Shown: piece by piece, positions 37,349 through 46,303 of the stretch
Layout: every line of letters begins with the position of its first letter
Position numbering within the stretch: position 1 is the stretch's first letter
DNA from: a bacterium
GTDB taxonomy: Bacteria; Bacillota; Clostridia; Lachnospirales; Lachnospiraceae
NCBI GenBank assembly: GCA_030535455.1
Contig: JAUNJY010000003.1
Coordinates: forward strand, 62,001-126,000
Direction: 5' to 3'
Length of the DNA stretch: 64,000 nucleotides
Program-made: the position numbers and the translations under genes
The notes under the pieces: generated by a model
Databases searched by the model: none
What the model was told of the DNA's origin: nothing
The model's input: the letters and a program-made list of their open reading frames with translations, nothing else

Positions 37349-38386
37349 TTATTCTGCTCTTTCCATTGCTTCTCTGAAATCTCTAGTATCTGAGAAAATT
37401 TCGTTTTTCCATGGATTTGTATTCTGTTTCTTTGCACGTTTTAGAATAAATGCAAATGCAATTACGTTAACAATAATGGAGATAATAGAAATTAAGCCTT
37501 GTACTTTAGGATCTGCTACTGTAGGCATAGATGCTCCTGTAGCTGCTGCAATTCCGCCTTCTGCATAAACTGCAGAAACCGTTGTAAAACGGCTTGCGTC
37601 CTGGAATAATGGGAATACCTGAGCAAACATACACCAGATTGCAAGTGTGTTTGCACGGTTCTGAATCCAGCCACCTTTGTTCCAAAGCGCATTTGCAAAT
37701 GTTGGCGCAAGCAATAATGCAAGACCACAATACCAAGAATGAGTTGGCAGATTTAAATAAGTATACTGGAAGTTCCATACATCATAAGCAAGGATGTATA
37801 CCCAGATCATGTCTGGCCAAAGCATATCTTTCTTATCCTTGGATGAACGGATTGCCCACCAGCCTGTCATACAGAAGATATTGATTAAACCAGCTGTACC
37901 ATTAAGTACGTTCCACCATCCACCATAAAGCCATACGCCTTCGGAGGATTTCCACCATCCACCTGCTAAAGAACCAGCTCTGATTGCTGATTCGAAATCA
38001 GATGCAACGGCAATTAAAATGTTGATTGCAACGATAACAAATGGGAATGCCTTAAACCAGTTTACCTTGCCAAGCTTTCCCCAGTGATATTTTAAAATCA
38101 TAAATCCAATACATCCAGCAGTTGCTGCATAAAGTTTTGCGTAATGGAACCAGCTATTCATATGTACATAAGTGTCGTTGTTTAGCGCCCATTCAGCTCC
38201 CATTGCTGCTCCTACATAAATTGCAATAAAGTAAACAGTAAGTACTGCTGGGAGAGCGATAAAGCAAATGATACCGCCTAATTTTGTGCGGCGTGCGATT
38301 TCATTCATAAGAACCAATCCCACAAACACCATTACCCAGCCTAAAAGCTGCCATCCTGCTGTTTCACCATAAATTTGAAAAATCAT
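37349..38386 (-). CDS. DUF5692 membrane protein
   Basis: 345 residues with about ten predicted membrane helices and many tryptophans. The start MIFQIYGETAGWQLLGWVMVF and the short loops with NNDTYVHMNSWFHYAKLY fit DUF5692, a family without assigned function. Last gene of the operon with hypA, the flavin/Fe-S oxidoreductase and hypB. The context suggests a membrane partner for the oxidoreductase or a transporter, but this is inference. No metal-binding His-rich loop of NiCoT transporters is visible. Confidence 0.75.
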   Translation of the reverse strand: MIFQIYGETAGWQLLGWVMVFVGLVLMNEIARRTKLGGIICFIALPAVLTVYFIAIYVGAAMGAEWALNNDTYVHMNSWFHYAKLYAATAGCIGFMILKYHWGKLGKVNWFKAFPFVIVAINILIAVASDFESAIRAGSLAGGWWKSSEGVWLYGGWWNVLNGTAGLINIFCMTGWWAIRSSKDKKDMLWPDMIWVYILAYDVWNFQYTYLNLPTHSWYCGLALLLAPTFANALWNKGGWIQNRANTLAIWCMFAQVFPLFQDASRFTTVSAVYAEGGIAAATGASMPTVADPKVQGLISIISIIVNVIAFAFILKRAKKQNTNPWKNEIFSDTRDFREAMERAE

Positions 38387-38419
38387 ATTCTTCTTCCTTC
38401 CTCTTTTGATTTTTAGTCC

Positions 38420-38764
38420 TTATCGGACCTCTATTTCCTTAATGTTGAATTCATTGCCCTGTAACAAGTAGGTCTTAGGGCTTTGACAGTGGGGACAAAT
38501 CTTTCCGAATTCAACGGTCGGATATGTCCCTTCACATTCCTGACAATAAGTAATTGCAGGAAGCGTTTCAACAATAAGTTCTGCATTGTAAAATAACGGT
38601 CTCTTTGCTGCCGCCCATTTCCAGCAGTTTTTAAGATAAGACTCAATTACTGTGGAAACCTCGCCAAGTTCCAACGTAACCTTGGTAATCTCTTCTACGT
38701 TGTTCTCAGCGGCGGTTTTTTCAAGACTGTCCATAATGTGAAATGTAACTCCTAATTCATGCAT
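38420..38764 (-). CDS. hypA: Nickel metallochaperone HypA
   Basis: 114 residues, the normal HypA length. The N-terminus MHELGVTF carries the conserved nickel-binding His2; two CxxC pairs (YCQECEG and CPHCQS) form the zinc site. HypA delivers nickel, with HypB, to [NiFe]-hydrogenase or related enzymes. It lies between the oxidoreductase and the DUF5692 gene, while no hypCDEF and no hydrogenase subunit are in the window. Family assignment secure; client unknown. Confidence 0.95.
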   Translation of the reverse strand: MHELGVTFHIMDSLEKTAAENNVEEITKVTLELGEVSTVIESYLKNCWKWAAAKRPLFYNAELIVETLPAITYCQECEGTYPTVEFGKICPHCQSPKTYLLQGNEFNIKEIEVR

Positions 38765-38767
38765 CTT

Positions 38768-41557
38768 CTATTTCTCTTTCTTAGCAAATTTAATCTTGAT
38801 TGGCTGTTTAATCATATTAGGAATAATATACTTTAACTTCTCTTCAGAAGACCTCATCTCAGAACATCCTGGGAGATCACGATGTAAATGAATCGCATCG
38901 AATACACATTTTGTAGTACATACTCCACATCCAATACATTTATTTGGATCGACTACGGAAGCACCACAGCCTAAGCAACGGGATGTTTCTGCTTTTACCT
39001 GTTCTTCTGTAAAGGTACAGGATAAGTCTCTAAATGTCTTTGCCTGTTCTTGTGCATCGGCCTTTTTCGGAGTCTGTCTTGCCTCTTTATCATATCCGCC
39101 AAGACTTAAGTTTTCTTTATCAAGCTCGATAAAGTCACGTCTGTTACGGCCAATGGTAAGTGTACAATGGTCATGTACAAATCTATGAAGAGAAACTGCT
39201 CCTTCACGTCCTGCTGCAATTGCATCAATTGCAAACTTAGGACCTGTATACACATCGCCACCTACGAAAATGTCTGGTTCTGCTGTCTGATATGTAAGCT
39301 TGTTTGCAATTGCACCGCCATTTGGACGAAGCTCAACTTTTAAGCCATCAAGAAGATTGCCCCATTCAATTCCCTGTCCTACAGAGAAGATTACATGCTT
39401 ACATGGAACGGTAATCGTATTCTCTTCCTCATAAATTGGAGCAAATCTTCCTTCATCATTGAATACGCTTACACATTTTTTGAATACCACACCAACTACT
39501 TTTCCGTCTTCAGTAAGTACTTCTTTTGGTCCCCAGCTATTATTGATGGTTATGTTTTCTTCTAATGTTTCTTGGATTTCTTCTTTGCTTGCTGGCATCT
39601 GCTCTCTCGCTTCCAGACAGAACATGGATACCTTTCCGTCGCCTACTCGTGCACCAATTCTTGCTGCATCTACTGCAACGTTACCGCCACCGATGACAAC
39701 CACATCTCCGTCAAGCGCAAAGCTCTCTTTTTGGCCTGCTTCTCTTAAAAACTCAACTGCTGTGTAAGCACCTTTTGCATCCTGGCCTGGGATACCAGGC
39801 TTTCTGCCTGCCTGACAGCCGATTGCAATATAGAAACCTTTATATCCTTGTGCACGAAGTTCTTCAATGGTAATGTCTTTTCCAACCTCGATGCCACATT
39901 TAATTTCAACGCCCATTGCCTTGATGACTTCGATTTCTGCATCAATGACGTCTTTTTCTAATTTATATGATGGAATACCATACATCAGCATACCGCCTGG
40001 TTTTTCACTCTTCTCAAAGATAGTAGGCTTATATCCTTTTTCTGCAAGGAAATAAGCACAGGAAAGTCCTGCCGGACCACCACCGATTATGGCAATCTTT
40101 TCATCAAAATCACCCTTTAACGATGGTACTACCGCTTTTGGTATATAACGAGTCTCTGCATGAAGATCAAGCTCTGCTATAAATCTCTTTACTTCATCGA
40201 TTGCAATTGCCTCGTCCACTTCTCCACGGGTACATGCATCTTCACAACGACGATTACAGATACGGCCGCAGATTGCTGGAAGCGGATTGTCTTTCTTAAT
40301 CAATGCCAGTGCCTCTTCATAGCGTCCTTCTTTTGCCAGCTGTAAGTATCCCTGGATTGCAATATGTGCCGGACAGGCTGTCTTACATGGTGCAGTACCT
40401 GTATCATAACAGTTGATACGGTTTACATCACGGTAGTTATGTGTCCACATATGCTCGCCCCATTTTTGCTCGGATGGAAGTGGCATCTTAGGATAAACAA
40501 TTTCTGTTTCATCTTTGGAACAAAGCTTTTGTCCAAGCTTTACAGCACCTGCCGGACAGAATTCAACACATTTTCCACAAGCAACGCACTTATCCTTTTC
40601 TACTTTTGCAACATAAGCAGAACGAGATAAGTTTGGCGTATTGAATAACTGGGACGTACGAAGTGCATAACACACGTTTACGTTACAGTTACAGATTGCA
40701 AAGATCTTATTCTTTCCATCAATATTGGTAATCTGATGAACAAATCCATTTTCCTCTGCCTGTTTAAAGATTTCTAATGCTTCTTCTTTTGTTATGTAAT
40801 GGCCACCTTTTTGGCTTTCTACTACGTAGTCGGCCATATCACCTACTGCAATACACCATCCTTCTGGATCATCGGCACAGCCTTCATCAAAGGAGAGACG
40901 TGCACGTCGGCAAGAACATGGACTTGCTGCATATTTACCCTCGTACTTTTCAAGCCAGTACGAAATATGTTCTAAATCAATGGAGGTGTTCTCCATCTCG
41001 ATTGCTTTTTCTACGGGAATAACGTGCATCCCGATTCCTGCACCACCCTCTGGTACGTAGGGAACGATTTTACCAAGAGGAAGTCTTGACATATGTTCAA
41101 AGAAAATTCCCATTTCCGGATGTTGTTCAAGAACCTCTGCATTCATGTTAAAGAATTCTGCAGCACCTGGAACATACATAGGAAGTACATACTGTTTTTC
41201 GTGTGCTTCATTTTCCCAGTTGAATTCAATAAGTCCCTTTCTAGACATTTCCTCTAAATGTGCTTCCACTGTCTTCTCTTCAAGACCGGTTAACCTAACC
41301 ATTTCCTTTAATGTTCTTGGTTTACGGACGCCCATCTTTAATGCAACATTTGCTTCTTCATCTGTCACAACTGCTGCAAGTCCCCAATATTCTGGATCAT
41401 CCTGTGTAATTTTCTTAAGTCCTAGTTTCTGAGGAATTCGATCCGTCACCATCTTACCAAGCTTTGCGATGGGCTCTCTAAATGGCTCATCCTGATTTCC
41501 CTTAAAGGATGGGTACTCATAATCCGGATATAATTCCTTATCCAATTCTTTTTTCAT
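38768..41557 (-). CDS. Fe-S/FAD NAD(P)-linked oxidoreductase
   Basis: 929 residues. N-terminal winged-helix-like segment (about 83-112, LKEMVRLTGLEEKTVEAH); a cysteine-rich region (CSCRRAR at 214 and further Cys to 296); a ferredoxin [4Fe-4S] motif CVACGKCVEFC (324-334); the GltD/glutamate-synthase small-subunit-like module with Fe-S cysteines (391-442), FAD site IIGGGPAGLSC (490-500) and NAD(P) site VVVIGGGNVAVDAA (619-632); and a C-terminal CLGCGASVVDPNKCIGCGVC (861-880). A flavin-based electron transfer enzyme with several Fe-S clusters. Located between hypA and hypB; the natural substrate is unknown. Confidence 0.85.
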   Translation of the reverse strand: MKKELDKELYPDYEYPSFKGNQDEPFREPIAKLGKMVTDRIPQKLGLKKITQDDPEYWGLAAVVTDEEANVALKMGVRKPRTLKEMVRLTGLEEKTVEAHLEEMSRKGLIEFNWENEAHEKQYVLPMYVPGAAEFFNMNAEVLEQHPEMGIFFEHMSRLPLGKIVPYVPEGGAGIGMHVIPVEKAIEMENTSIDLEHISYWLEKYEGKYAASPCSCRRARLSFDEGCADDPEGWCIAVGDMADYVVESQKGGHYITKEEALEIFKQAEENGFVHQITNIDGKNKIFAICNCNVNVCYALRTSQLFNTPNLSRSAYVAKVEKDKCVACGKCVEFCPAGAVKLGQKLCSKDETEIVYPKMPLPSEQKWGEHMWTHNYRDVNRINCYDTGTAPCKTACPAHIAIQGYLQLAKEGRYEEALALIKKDNPLPAICGRICNRRCEDACTRGEVDEAIAIDEVKRFIAELDLHAETRYIPKAVVPSLKGDFDEKIAIIGGGPAGLSCAYFLAEKGYKPTIFEKSEKPGGMLMYGIPSYKLEKDVIDAEIEVIKAMGVEIKCGIEVGKDITIEELRAQGYKGFYIAIGCQAGRKPGIPGQDAKGAYTAVEFLREAGQKESFALDGDVVVIGGGNVAVDAARIGARVGDGKVSMFCLEAREQMPASKEEIQETLEENITINNSWGPKEVLTEDGKVVGVVFKKCVSVFNDEGRFAPIYEEENTITVPCKHVIFSVGQGIEWGNLLDGLKVELRPNGGAIANKLTYQTAEPDIFVGGDVYTGPKFAIDAIAAGREGAVSLHRFVHDHCTLTIGRNRRDFIELDKENLSLGGYDKEARQTPKKADAQEQAKTFRDLSCTFTEEQVKAETSRCLGCGASVVDPNKCIGCGVCTTKCVFDAIHLHRDLPGCSEMRSSEEKLKYIIPNMIKQPIKIKFAKKEK

Positions 41558-41631
41558 AAGTGCGTCTTCCTTTCCCTTTTATCTGACTTAAATACTCTAT
41601 TTATATTTTCCATCTATATCTTTCTATCTGC

Positions 41632-42300
41632 TTATGCATTCCATTCATTTACTTGCGCTTTTAACCAGTTAGTCCATTCTTCCATTCCCTCGCCTGTCTT
41701 TGCACAGATTGGAATTACCTTAGCATTTGGGTTACGCATTGCTATGTATTCTTCGCATTTTTCCATATCAAAATCAAAGTATGGCATAACATCAATCTTA
41801 TTGATCAATACAACATCGCAAATGGAAAACATAAGTGGATATTTTAAAGGTTTATCATGCCCTTCCGGAACCGAAAGGATCATTGCATTCTTGGAAGCTC
41901 CCGTATCAAACTCTGCTGGACAGACCAGGTTTCCCACATTTTCAAGAATTGCAAGTTCCACATCCCCTACCTCAAGACCCTCGATTCCTTGGCGAGTCAT
42001 GCCTGCATCCAAATGGCACATGCCACCGGTATGAAGCTGGATTGCCTTTGCACCTGTCTTTGCAATTGTATGCGCATCCACATCAGAGTCAATATCAGCT
42101 TCCATAACTCCAATCTTTAAGGTATCTCTTAATGCTTCTATGGTCCTTGTTAACGTTGTTGTCTTACCTGAACCAGGTGATGACATTAAATTAAGCAAGA
42201 ATACTCCTTTTTCTTTTAACTCTTTACGTAATTCGTCTGCCTGCTTATCATTATCGGCAAATACACTCTCTTTAATTTCTAAGACTCTAACATCCTTCAT
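41632..42300 (-). CDS. hypB: Nickel-loading GTPase HypB
   Basis: 222 residues. SIMIBI-class GTPase that works with HypA in nickel insertion: P-loop MSSPGSGKTT, GVMEADIDSDVD, HTGGMCHLDAGM, NVGNLVCPAEFDTGA and the closing NPNAKVIPICAKTGEGMEEW. The N-terminal CxxCGC nickel motif and the His tail of some HypB proteins are absent, while the internal Cys-His site is present. The ATG at 42300 has GAGGAAGGAAG upstream; an earlier in-frame ATG at 42360 has no site. Operon with TetR upstream and the oxidoreductase downstream. Confidence 0.95.
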   Translation of the reverse strand: MKDVRVLEIKESVFADNDKQADELRKELKEKGVFLLNLMSSPGSGKTTTLTRTIEALRDTLKIGVMEADIDSDVDAHTIAKTGAKAIQLHTGGMCHLDAGMTRQGIEGLEVGDVELAILENVGNLVCPAEFDTGASKNAMILSVPEGHDKPLKYPLMFSICDVVLINKIDVMPYFDFDMEKCEEYIAMRNPNAKVIPICAKTGEGMEEWTNWLKAQVNEWNA

Positions 42301-42380
42301 ATGGTATCTTCCTTCCTCATTTGTCATTTCTTTTGTTTTTATCACTAGAACGATATCCACTCTAGAATTATATCAATCGG

Positions 42381-42935
42381 TTACTTATAGCGAATGCCGT
42401 CAATAATTACCTTGACCATTTCTTTCTTTGCCTGCTCATAAGTAATCGAATTTTCAACTAATACTTTCTTCTGCATAAACTGGGTGACGGTGCCTTCGAT
42501 CATGGTCATAACAATAGGCACAGAAAGATTGCGGATTTTCTTCTCCTGTATTCCTTGTTCTAAATACTGTGCTACCAATGCCCACCCCTCTGATACATAT
42601 GCCATCAATCGTTTATAACTTCTTGGATACTTGTCACGAAGTTCATAGAGATTACTTAGCCCAATATTATGATATTTCTCAGGAAGTACACAAAGGATCT
42701 TCTCGATCTTTATAACCACATCCATGTCCTGATCCTTAGAAACTGCCTCCTGCATTGCTAAGAAATCAGCAAAATAAGTATCCATAATTCCTTCAAATAC
42801 TGCTTCCTTACTGTCAAATACAGTATAGATGGTCTTTTTGCTAATTCCCATGGCCTTAGCAATATCATTCATTGTGAACTTTAGTCCCTTCTTCGTAAAT
42901 TCATTAATCGCTACATTAATCACTTCTTCTCGCAT
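42381..42935 (-). CDS. TetR/AcrR regulator of hyp operon
   Basis: 184 residues. N-terminal TetR helix-turn-helix (about 8-50, FTMNDIAKAMGISKKTIYTVF), C-terminal ligand domain. It is the first gene of the hypB-oxidoreductase-hypA-DUF5692 operon (80 bases before hypB), so it probably controls its own operon; the operator candidate lies in the upstream region. The ligand is unknown. Confidence 0.9.
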   Translation of the reverse strand: MREEVINVAINEFTKKGLKFTMNDIAKAMGISKKTIYTVFDSKEAVFEGIMDTYFADFLAMQEAVSKDQDMDVVIKIEKILCVLPEKYHNIGLSNLYELRDKYPRSYKRLMAYVSEGWALVAQYLEQGIQEKKIRNLSVPIVMTMIEGTVTQFMQKKVLVENSITYEQAKKEMVKVIIDGIRYK

Positions 42936-42957
42936 CTGTGATCGTCCTTCTTAAATT

Positions 42958-43035
42958 CTTATATGTACTGTGTTATTTATCGTGACAATTGTTTCTTTTT
43001 TTATCGTGGAAACCCGCGCGGTTACTAGGGTTTCC
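42958..43035 (-). promoter_or_regulatory. hyp operon promoter and repeats
   Basis: Minus-strand -35 TTGTCA (42983-42988) and -10 TATAAG (42958-42963) with a 19-base spacer. The -35 is bracketed by two copies of TTTATCGTG (plus strand, 42976-42984 and 43000-43008) and followed upstream by an inverted repeat GGAAACCC (43008-43015) / GGGTTTCC (43028-43035). These are the operator candidates for the TetR protein; which one is used is not shown. Confidence 0.45.
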
Positions 43036-43239
43036 TGGATATATCTATATTAACATGTTTATTTGCTACTTACCATGTATAATTTGTTAAAATTTTATCT
43101 AACTTATTTGTGAATTTTTCCAAGATAGCAAAAAATAATGCACAATACGTGATGAATGTTCAATATTCTTTCTAGATGCTCCAAGTATTCAGCAAACTAC
43201 GACTTTTCTATTAGTTAAAAAAATAGCAGATACCTGCTT
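43036..43239. other. AT-rich gap with TetR2 terminator
   Basis: No gene seen. A short hairpin AGCAG/CTGCT (43225-43238) with a T run on the minus strand probably ends the radical SAM/TetR transcript that reaches 43240. Nothing else is recognisable. Confidence 0.4.
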
Positions 43240-43857
43240 TCAGGCCAGTGTGTAAATACGATAGAACTCCCGTACTTGTTTCGTTAGGATTTCAAGTGCT
43301 TCCTCCTCCTGTCCTTCCATTCCTGAGTATTTGCTTAACAAGAAGAAGATTGGCGTAAAAAAACTTACCGCCATTACCTTTGGATCTGCCTCAATTAATA
43401 CTCCCTGATGACTCATTTCTGAAAATAATGCTGTCTGGTATGTAATACTATCCTCAAAGAAAAACCTACGAAACAGCGCATATACCTGTTGGTTCTGATA
43501 CTGCTCAATATTTCCCATTCTCCAAAACTTTGATAGTAGGTCATCCTTTAAATAAAACAAAAATATCTTTCGGCTAAAGCCTACCAGCCCTTCTTGGTCC
43601 AGTTTGGAATAAAAGTGAACCGCCTGTTCAAAATCCTCTCCTCCTGGAAGTCCCATCTCCTTGGTCATTTCCTGTATCCTATGATTGATAGTTTCCATAA
43701 CGGAGTCTAATATGTCCTGTTTGCTGCTAAAATGTTTGTACAAAGAACTATCCTTAATTCCAACAGCATCTGCAATATTTTTCACACTGGTTCCTTTATA
43801 TCCCTTTTTTGCAAACAAGGTTAATGCCTCATAGGCAATTCGCTCTTTTGTAGTCAT
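43240..43857 (-). CDS. TetR/AcrR regulator
   Basis: 205 residues with an N-terminal TetR HTH (FAKKGYKGTSVKNIADAVGI, about 13-32) and a diverse ligand-binding C-terminus. It overlaps the radical SAM gene upstream by four bases (43854-43857), so the two are translated together. It may regulate that gene; the ligand is unknown. Confidence 0.9.
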   Translation of the reverse strand: MTTKERIAYEALTLFAKKGYKGTSVKNIADAVGIKDSSLYKHFSSKQDILDSVMETINHRIQEMTKEMGLPGGEDFEQAVHFYSKLDQEGLVGFSRKIFLFYLKDDLLSKFWRMGNIEQYQNQQVYALFRRFFFEDSITYQTALFSEMSHQGVLIEADPKVMAVSFFTPIFFLLSKYSGMEGQEEEALEILTKQVREFYRIYTLA

Positions 43858-44966
43858 AGTTCCTGCTCCTCCACTATTGATTTCACCTGTTCTTCCTGCT
43901 CAAATAACACACATCCCCCAATATGGCTTTCTGTAAGATTCCCATTTTCCTTCAGCTTACAAAACAGTGGTGAACTTAATGCCTCCTTTAAAGATGTGGT
44001 CCGCACATTGGTATCTGAGTATGGCGAGAATGGACATGGCTCCGCTCCTCCCCGAGCATTAATGTGAAAGAAGCCTCTTCCTGCAGCAAGACATCCTCCT
44101 GATGTTTTCTCATCTCCTGGAAATGCAATAAATATCAGACCCGCAACTTCTCTTCGTAACGTATCAAGCCGCTGCATCATTTCTTTTCTTGTCAATTCAT
44201 CCAATGCCAGAGCTGTGCTTTCTTGGTCCACCGGCACATACTCCACATATATGATCGCTTTTATCCCATTGGATTTCATCTTATGTACAAAAGCATCCGA
44301 AAATACTTCCTGCATATTCTGCTTTGTTACTGTCACTGAGGCACCAAATAGAACTCCACTATCATTTAGCCTTTTCATTGTGTCTTCTACCATTTGATAA
44401 ATACCTTCTCCTCGCCTTGCATCAGTGGTCTCCTGCTCTCCTTCCATGCTTATGACCGGCATAAGATTACGATTTTTCTCCAATAGTTTTAGAAAGCTCT
44501 CATTGATCATTGTGCCATTTGTAAAGATGGGAAAGAGTATATTGGAATGCTTTCCTGCCTCTAGCAAAACGTCTTTTCTGACAAATGGCTCTCCTCCTGC
44601 AAGTAAAATAAACTCAATTCCCAGTTCTTCGGCTTGGGTAAATATCCTGCCCCAGTCAGCTCCTGTCAAAATTCCTTCTGCTTCCTTGCTTCCACAATGA
44701 TCCGTACAGCTGTGATTGGCTCTGGCATAACATCCCTTACAATGCAGATTACATTTGTTGGTTATACTTGCAATTAAAAATGGTGGAATATGCTCTCCCA
44801 TTGCCTCTGCAGCTTTTCTTTTCTCCCTTGCACGTCTGCTGCTTACCATGTACTTTGTCATAAAGATACTCGTCTTACGATTTGTAAAAGATGCCTTTAG
44901 AATACCTTTTACAATATTCCTGACACCATTGCTTAAATACTCCTCTAATGACCTGTTTTCCTCCAT
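43854..44966 (-). CDS. Radical SAM/SPASM-like protein
   Basis: 370 residues. The radical SAM motif is TNKCNLHCKGCYARANHSC (about residues 70-88). Later cysteines in GGCLAAGRGF, EPCPFSPYS and GGCVLFEQ suggest an auxiliary Fe-S (SPASM-type) domain, found in peptide-modifying and cofactor-building enzymes. No small precursor peptide gene is seen in the flanks, so the substrate is open. ATG after GAAGGAAATAGT. Its stop overlaps the start of the TetR gene. Confidence 0.85.
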   Translation of the reverse strand: MEENRSLEEYLSNGVRNIVKGILKASFTNRKTSIFMTKYMVSSRRAREKRKAAEAMGEHIPPFLIASITNKCNLHCKGCYARANHSCTDHCGSKEAEGILTGADWGRIFTQAEELGIEFILLAGGEPFVRKDVLLEAGKHSNILFPIFTNGTMINESFLKLLEKNRNLMPVISMEGEQETTDARRGEGIYQMVEDTMKRLNDSGVLFGASVTVTKQNMQEVFSDAFVHKMKSNGIKAIIYVEYVPVDQESTALALDELTRKEMMQRLDTLRREVAGLIFIAFPGDEKTSGGCLAAGRGFFHINARGGAEPCPFSPYSDTNVRTTSLKEALSSPLFCKLKENGNLTESHIGGCVLFEQEEQVKSIVEEQEL

Positions 44967-45105
44967 ACTATTTCCTTCTTTCCTTGGCTAGTAAAGACTT
45001 GATTTTGTGCACATTATAGGCTAGTATTCACTAGCTGTCAATATGTGGAATCGATACCATTCCTACTATTTTTCTATAAAGATGACCGCACAAGGTCATG
45101 TTCAC

Positions 45106-45135
45106 ATGACTTTGGCTTGTTGTTCCCGTAAAAAA
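45106..45135. repeat. Terminator-flanking repeat, family 1 copy C
   Basis: Starts ATGACTTTGGCTTGTTG, then CCCGTAAAAAA, abutting the hairpin at 45136. The third copy of the family; its tail is shorter (GTAAAAAA). Confidence 0.65.
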
Positions 45136-45163
45136 AGCAGATAGCTATTTTTAGCTATCTGCT
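45136..45163 (-). terminator. Terminator of M14 peptidase-like gene
   Basis: Eleven-base perfect stem AGCAGATAGCT / AGCTATCTGCT (45136-45146, 45153-45163) with T runs on both sides, three to five bases from the stop at 45168. Confidence 0.92.
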
Positions 45164-45167
45164 TTTT

Positions 45168-46112
45168 TTACATCACACGACCATAGGCAATTAGTGCATC
45201 ACCTGCTTTTATTCCCATACCAACAGTCTGATATAGGACGATGCCATCGTATTCCGCATAGTATGCTTCTACTCGTTCTCCCCAAACATCTTTGATTTCT
45301 CCAAGTAAAGTACCTTCTTCAAACTTCTCTCCGGCAGAGTACATTGGATACCAGAAGCCCTCCTGTTCTGCATCAATATAAGTTGCTTGACGCACCTCTT
45401 TCTGCTCTACTCTATGGACCTCTTCTTCCGCTAACACACGAAAATGTGCCAAAATATTACGGATATCTTGTTTATACAGCTGGATTTCTTCTTTTGAAAA
45501 TCTGCCGCCGCCACCTCGTTCAATTAAAATAGCAGGCAATCCTCGCATACAGGCACTGCTATAGGCACCTGTTGTTGCTGTGGATCTAGCACGAATGGAA
45601 ACATCCATTGCCGAAGCCATTTCTTCAGATACTTTACATACCTCTGGTTCTGCTACCCCTGTAAAATATACAAATGGCATTACTTCTTCAGATGTATCTC
45701 CGGCATGTAAATCAATATAATAATCTGCCTTAGACTGTAACTTATCTGTTATGGTTGCTGCTATCCTTTCAGATAACGTTCCATCCATATCTCCAGGAAA
45801 TACTTGATTTAGATTTTTCCCATCCTCAGGAACTAAAAATCGAACATAATCCTTGCAGGCAGACGGATTTGCCACTAATAAAAAGATTACATTTCCGTGT
45901 ACTTCCTCTGGACGTAGCTCTCTGGATAACTGCATTGCAGTTTCAATCCCTATATACTCTGCACCATGCACTCCTGCTGTTATAAGAAAGGTAGGGCCTT
46001 CTTCCTTCCCACAAATCACCGTTACTGGCAACTTAATACCGCTTCCCGGAATGCTTAGCCATGTATTTTTCTTTTCTCCTGGTCCTGCCACCATATTATC
46101 TATCTGTATCAT
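45168..46112 (-). CDS. Succinylglutamate desuccinylase/aspartoacylase family
   Basis: 314 residues of the M14-like AstE/ASPA zinc hydrolase family. Zinc motif HGAE (residues 49-52 in TAGVHGAEYIG) and the later YIDLHAGD near residue 138 provide the third ligand. A C-terminal beta-rich domain (about 230-314) is usual in this family. Members deacylate N-acyl amino acids. ATG after GAGGAATTAGAGAT. Single gene between a terminator and the helicase. Confidence 0.88.
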   Translation of the reverse strand: MIQIDNMVAGPGEKKNTWLSIPGSGIKLPVTVICGKEEGPTFLITAGVHGAEYIGIETAMQLSRELRPEEVHGNVIFLLVANPSACKDYVRFLVPEDGKNLNQVFPGDMDGTLSERIAATITDKLQSKADYYIDLHAGDTSEEVMPFVYFTGVAEPEVCKVSEEMASAMDVSIRARSTATTGAYSSACMRGLPAILIERGGGGRFSKEEIQLYKQDIRNILAHFRVLAEEEVHRVEQKEVRQATYIDAEQEGFWYPMYSAGEKFEEGTLLGEIKDVWGERVEAYYAEYDGIVLYQTVGMGIKAGDALIAYGRVM

Positions 46113-46242
46113 ATCTCTAATTCCTCATTTACTATTTATATATATTGTTTATTGTGCTTCAAAGTTAGTTTTACCTAACTATTATACCCTATCTTTTCTC
46201 TATAATCAATCACTGTTCTTCCATTCTCAACATAAGCAAAAA

Positions 46243-46294
46243 AGATAGCTATAAATCAGTCCTTAATAAATGAAGACATAATTTATAACTATCT
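46243..46294 (-). terminator. Terminator of HelD-like gene
   Basis: Imperfect 14-base stem AGATAGCTATAAAT / ATTTATAACTATCT (46243-46256, 46281-46294) followed on the minus strand by TTTTTT, ten bases after the stop at 46304. Confidence 0.8.
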
Positions 46295-46303
46295 AGTTTC
46301 ACT

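Noticed and set aside
43008-43035. Hairpin GGAAACCC/GGGTTTCC as a riboswitch or terminator
   Set aside because: Too small for a known riboswitch, no T run, located upstream of the promoter of the TetR gene. More likely an operator.
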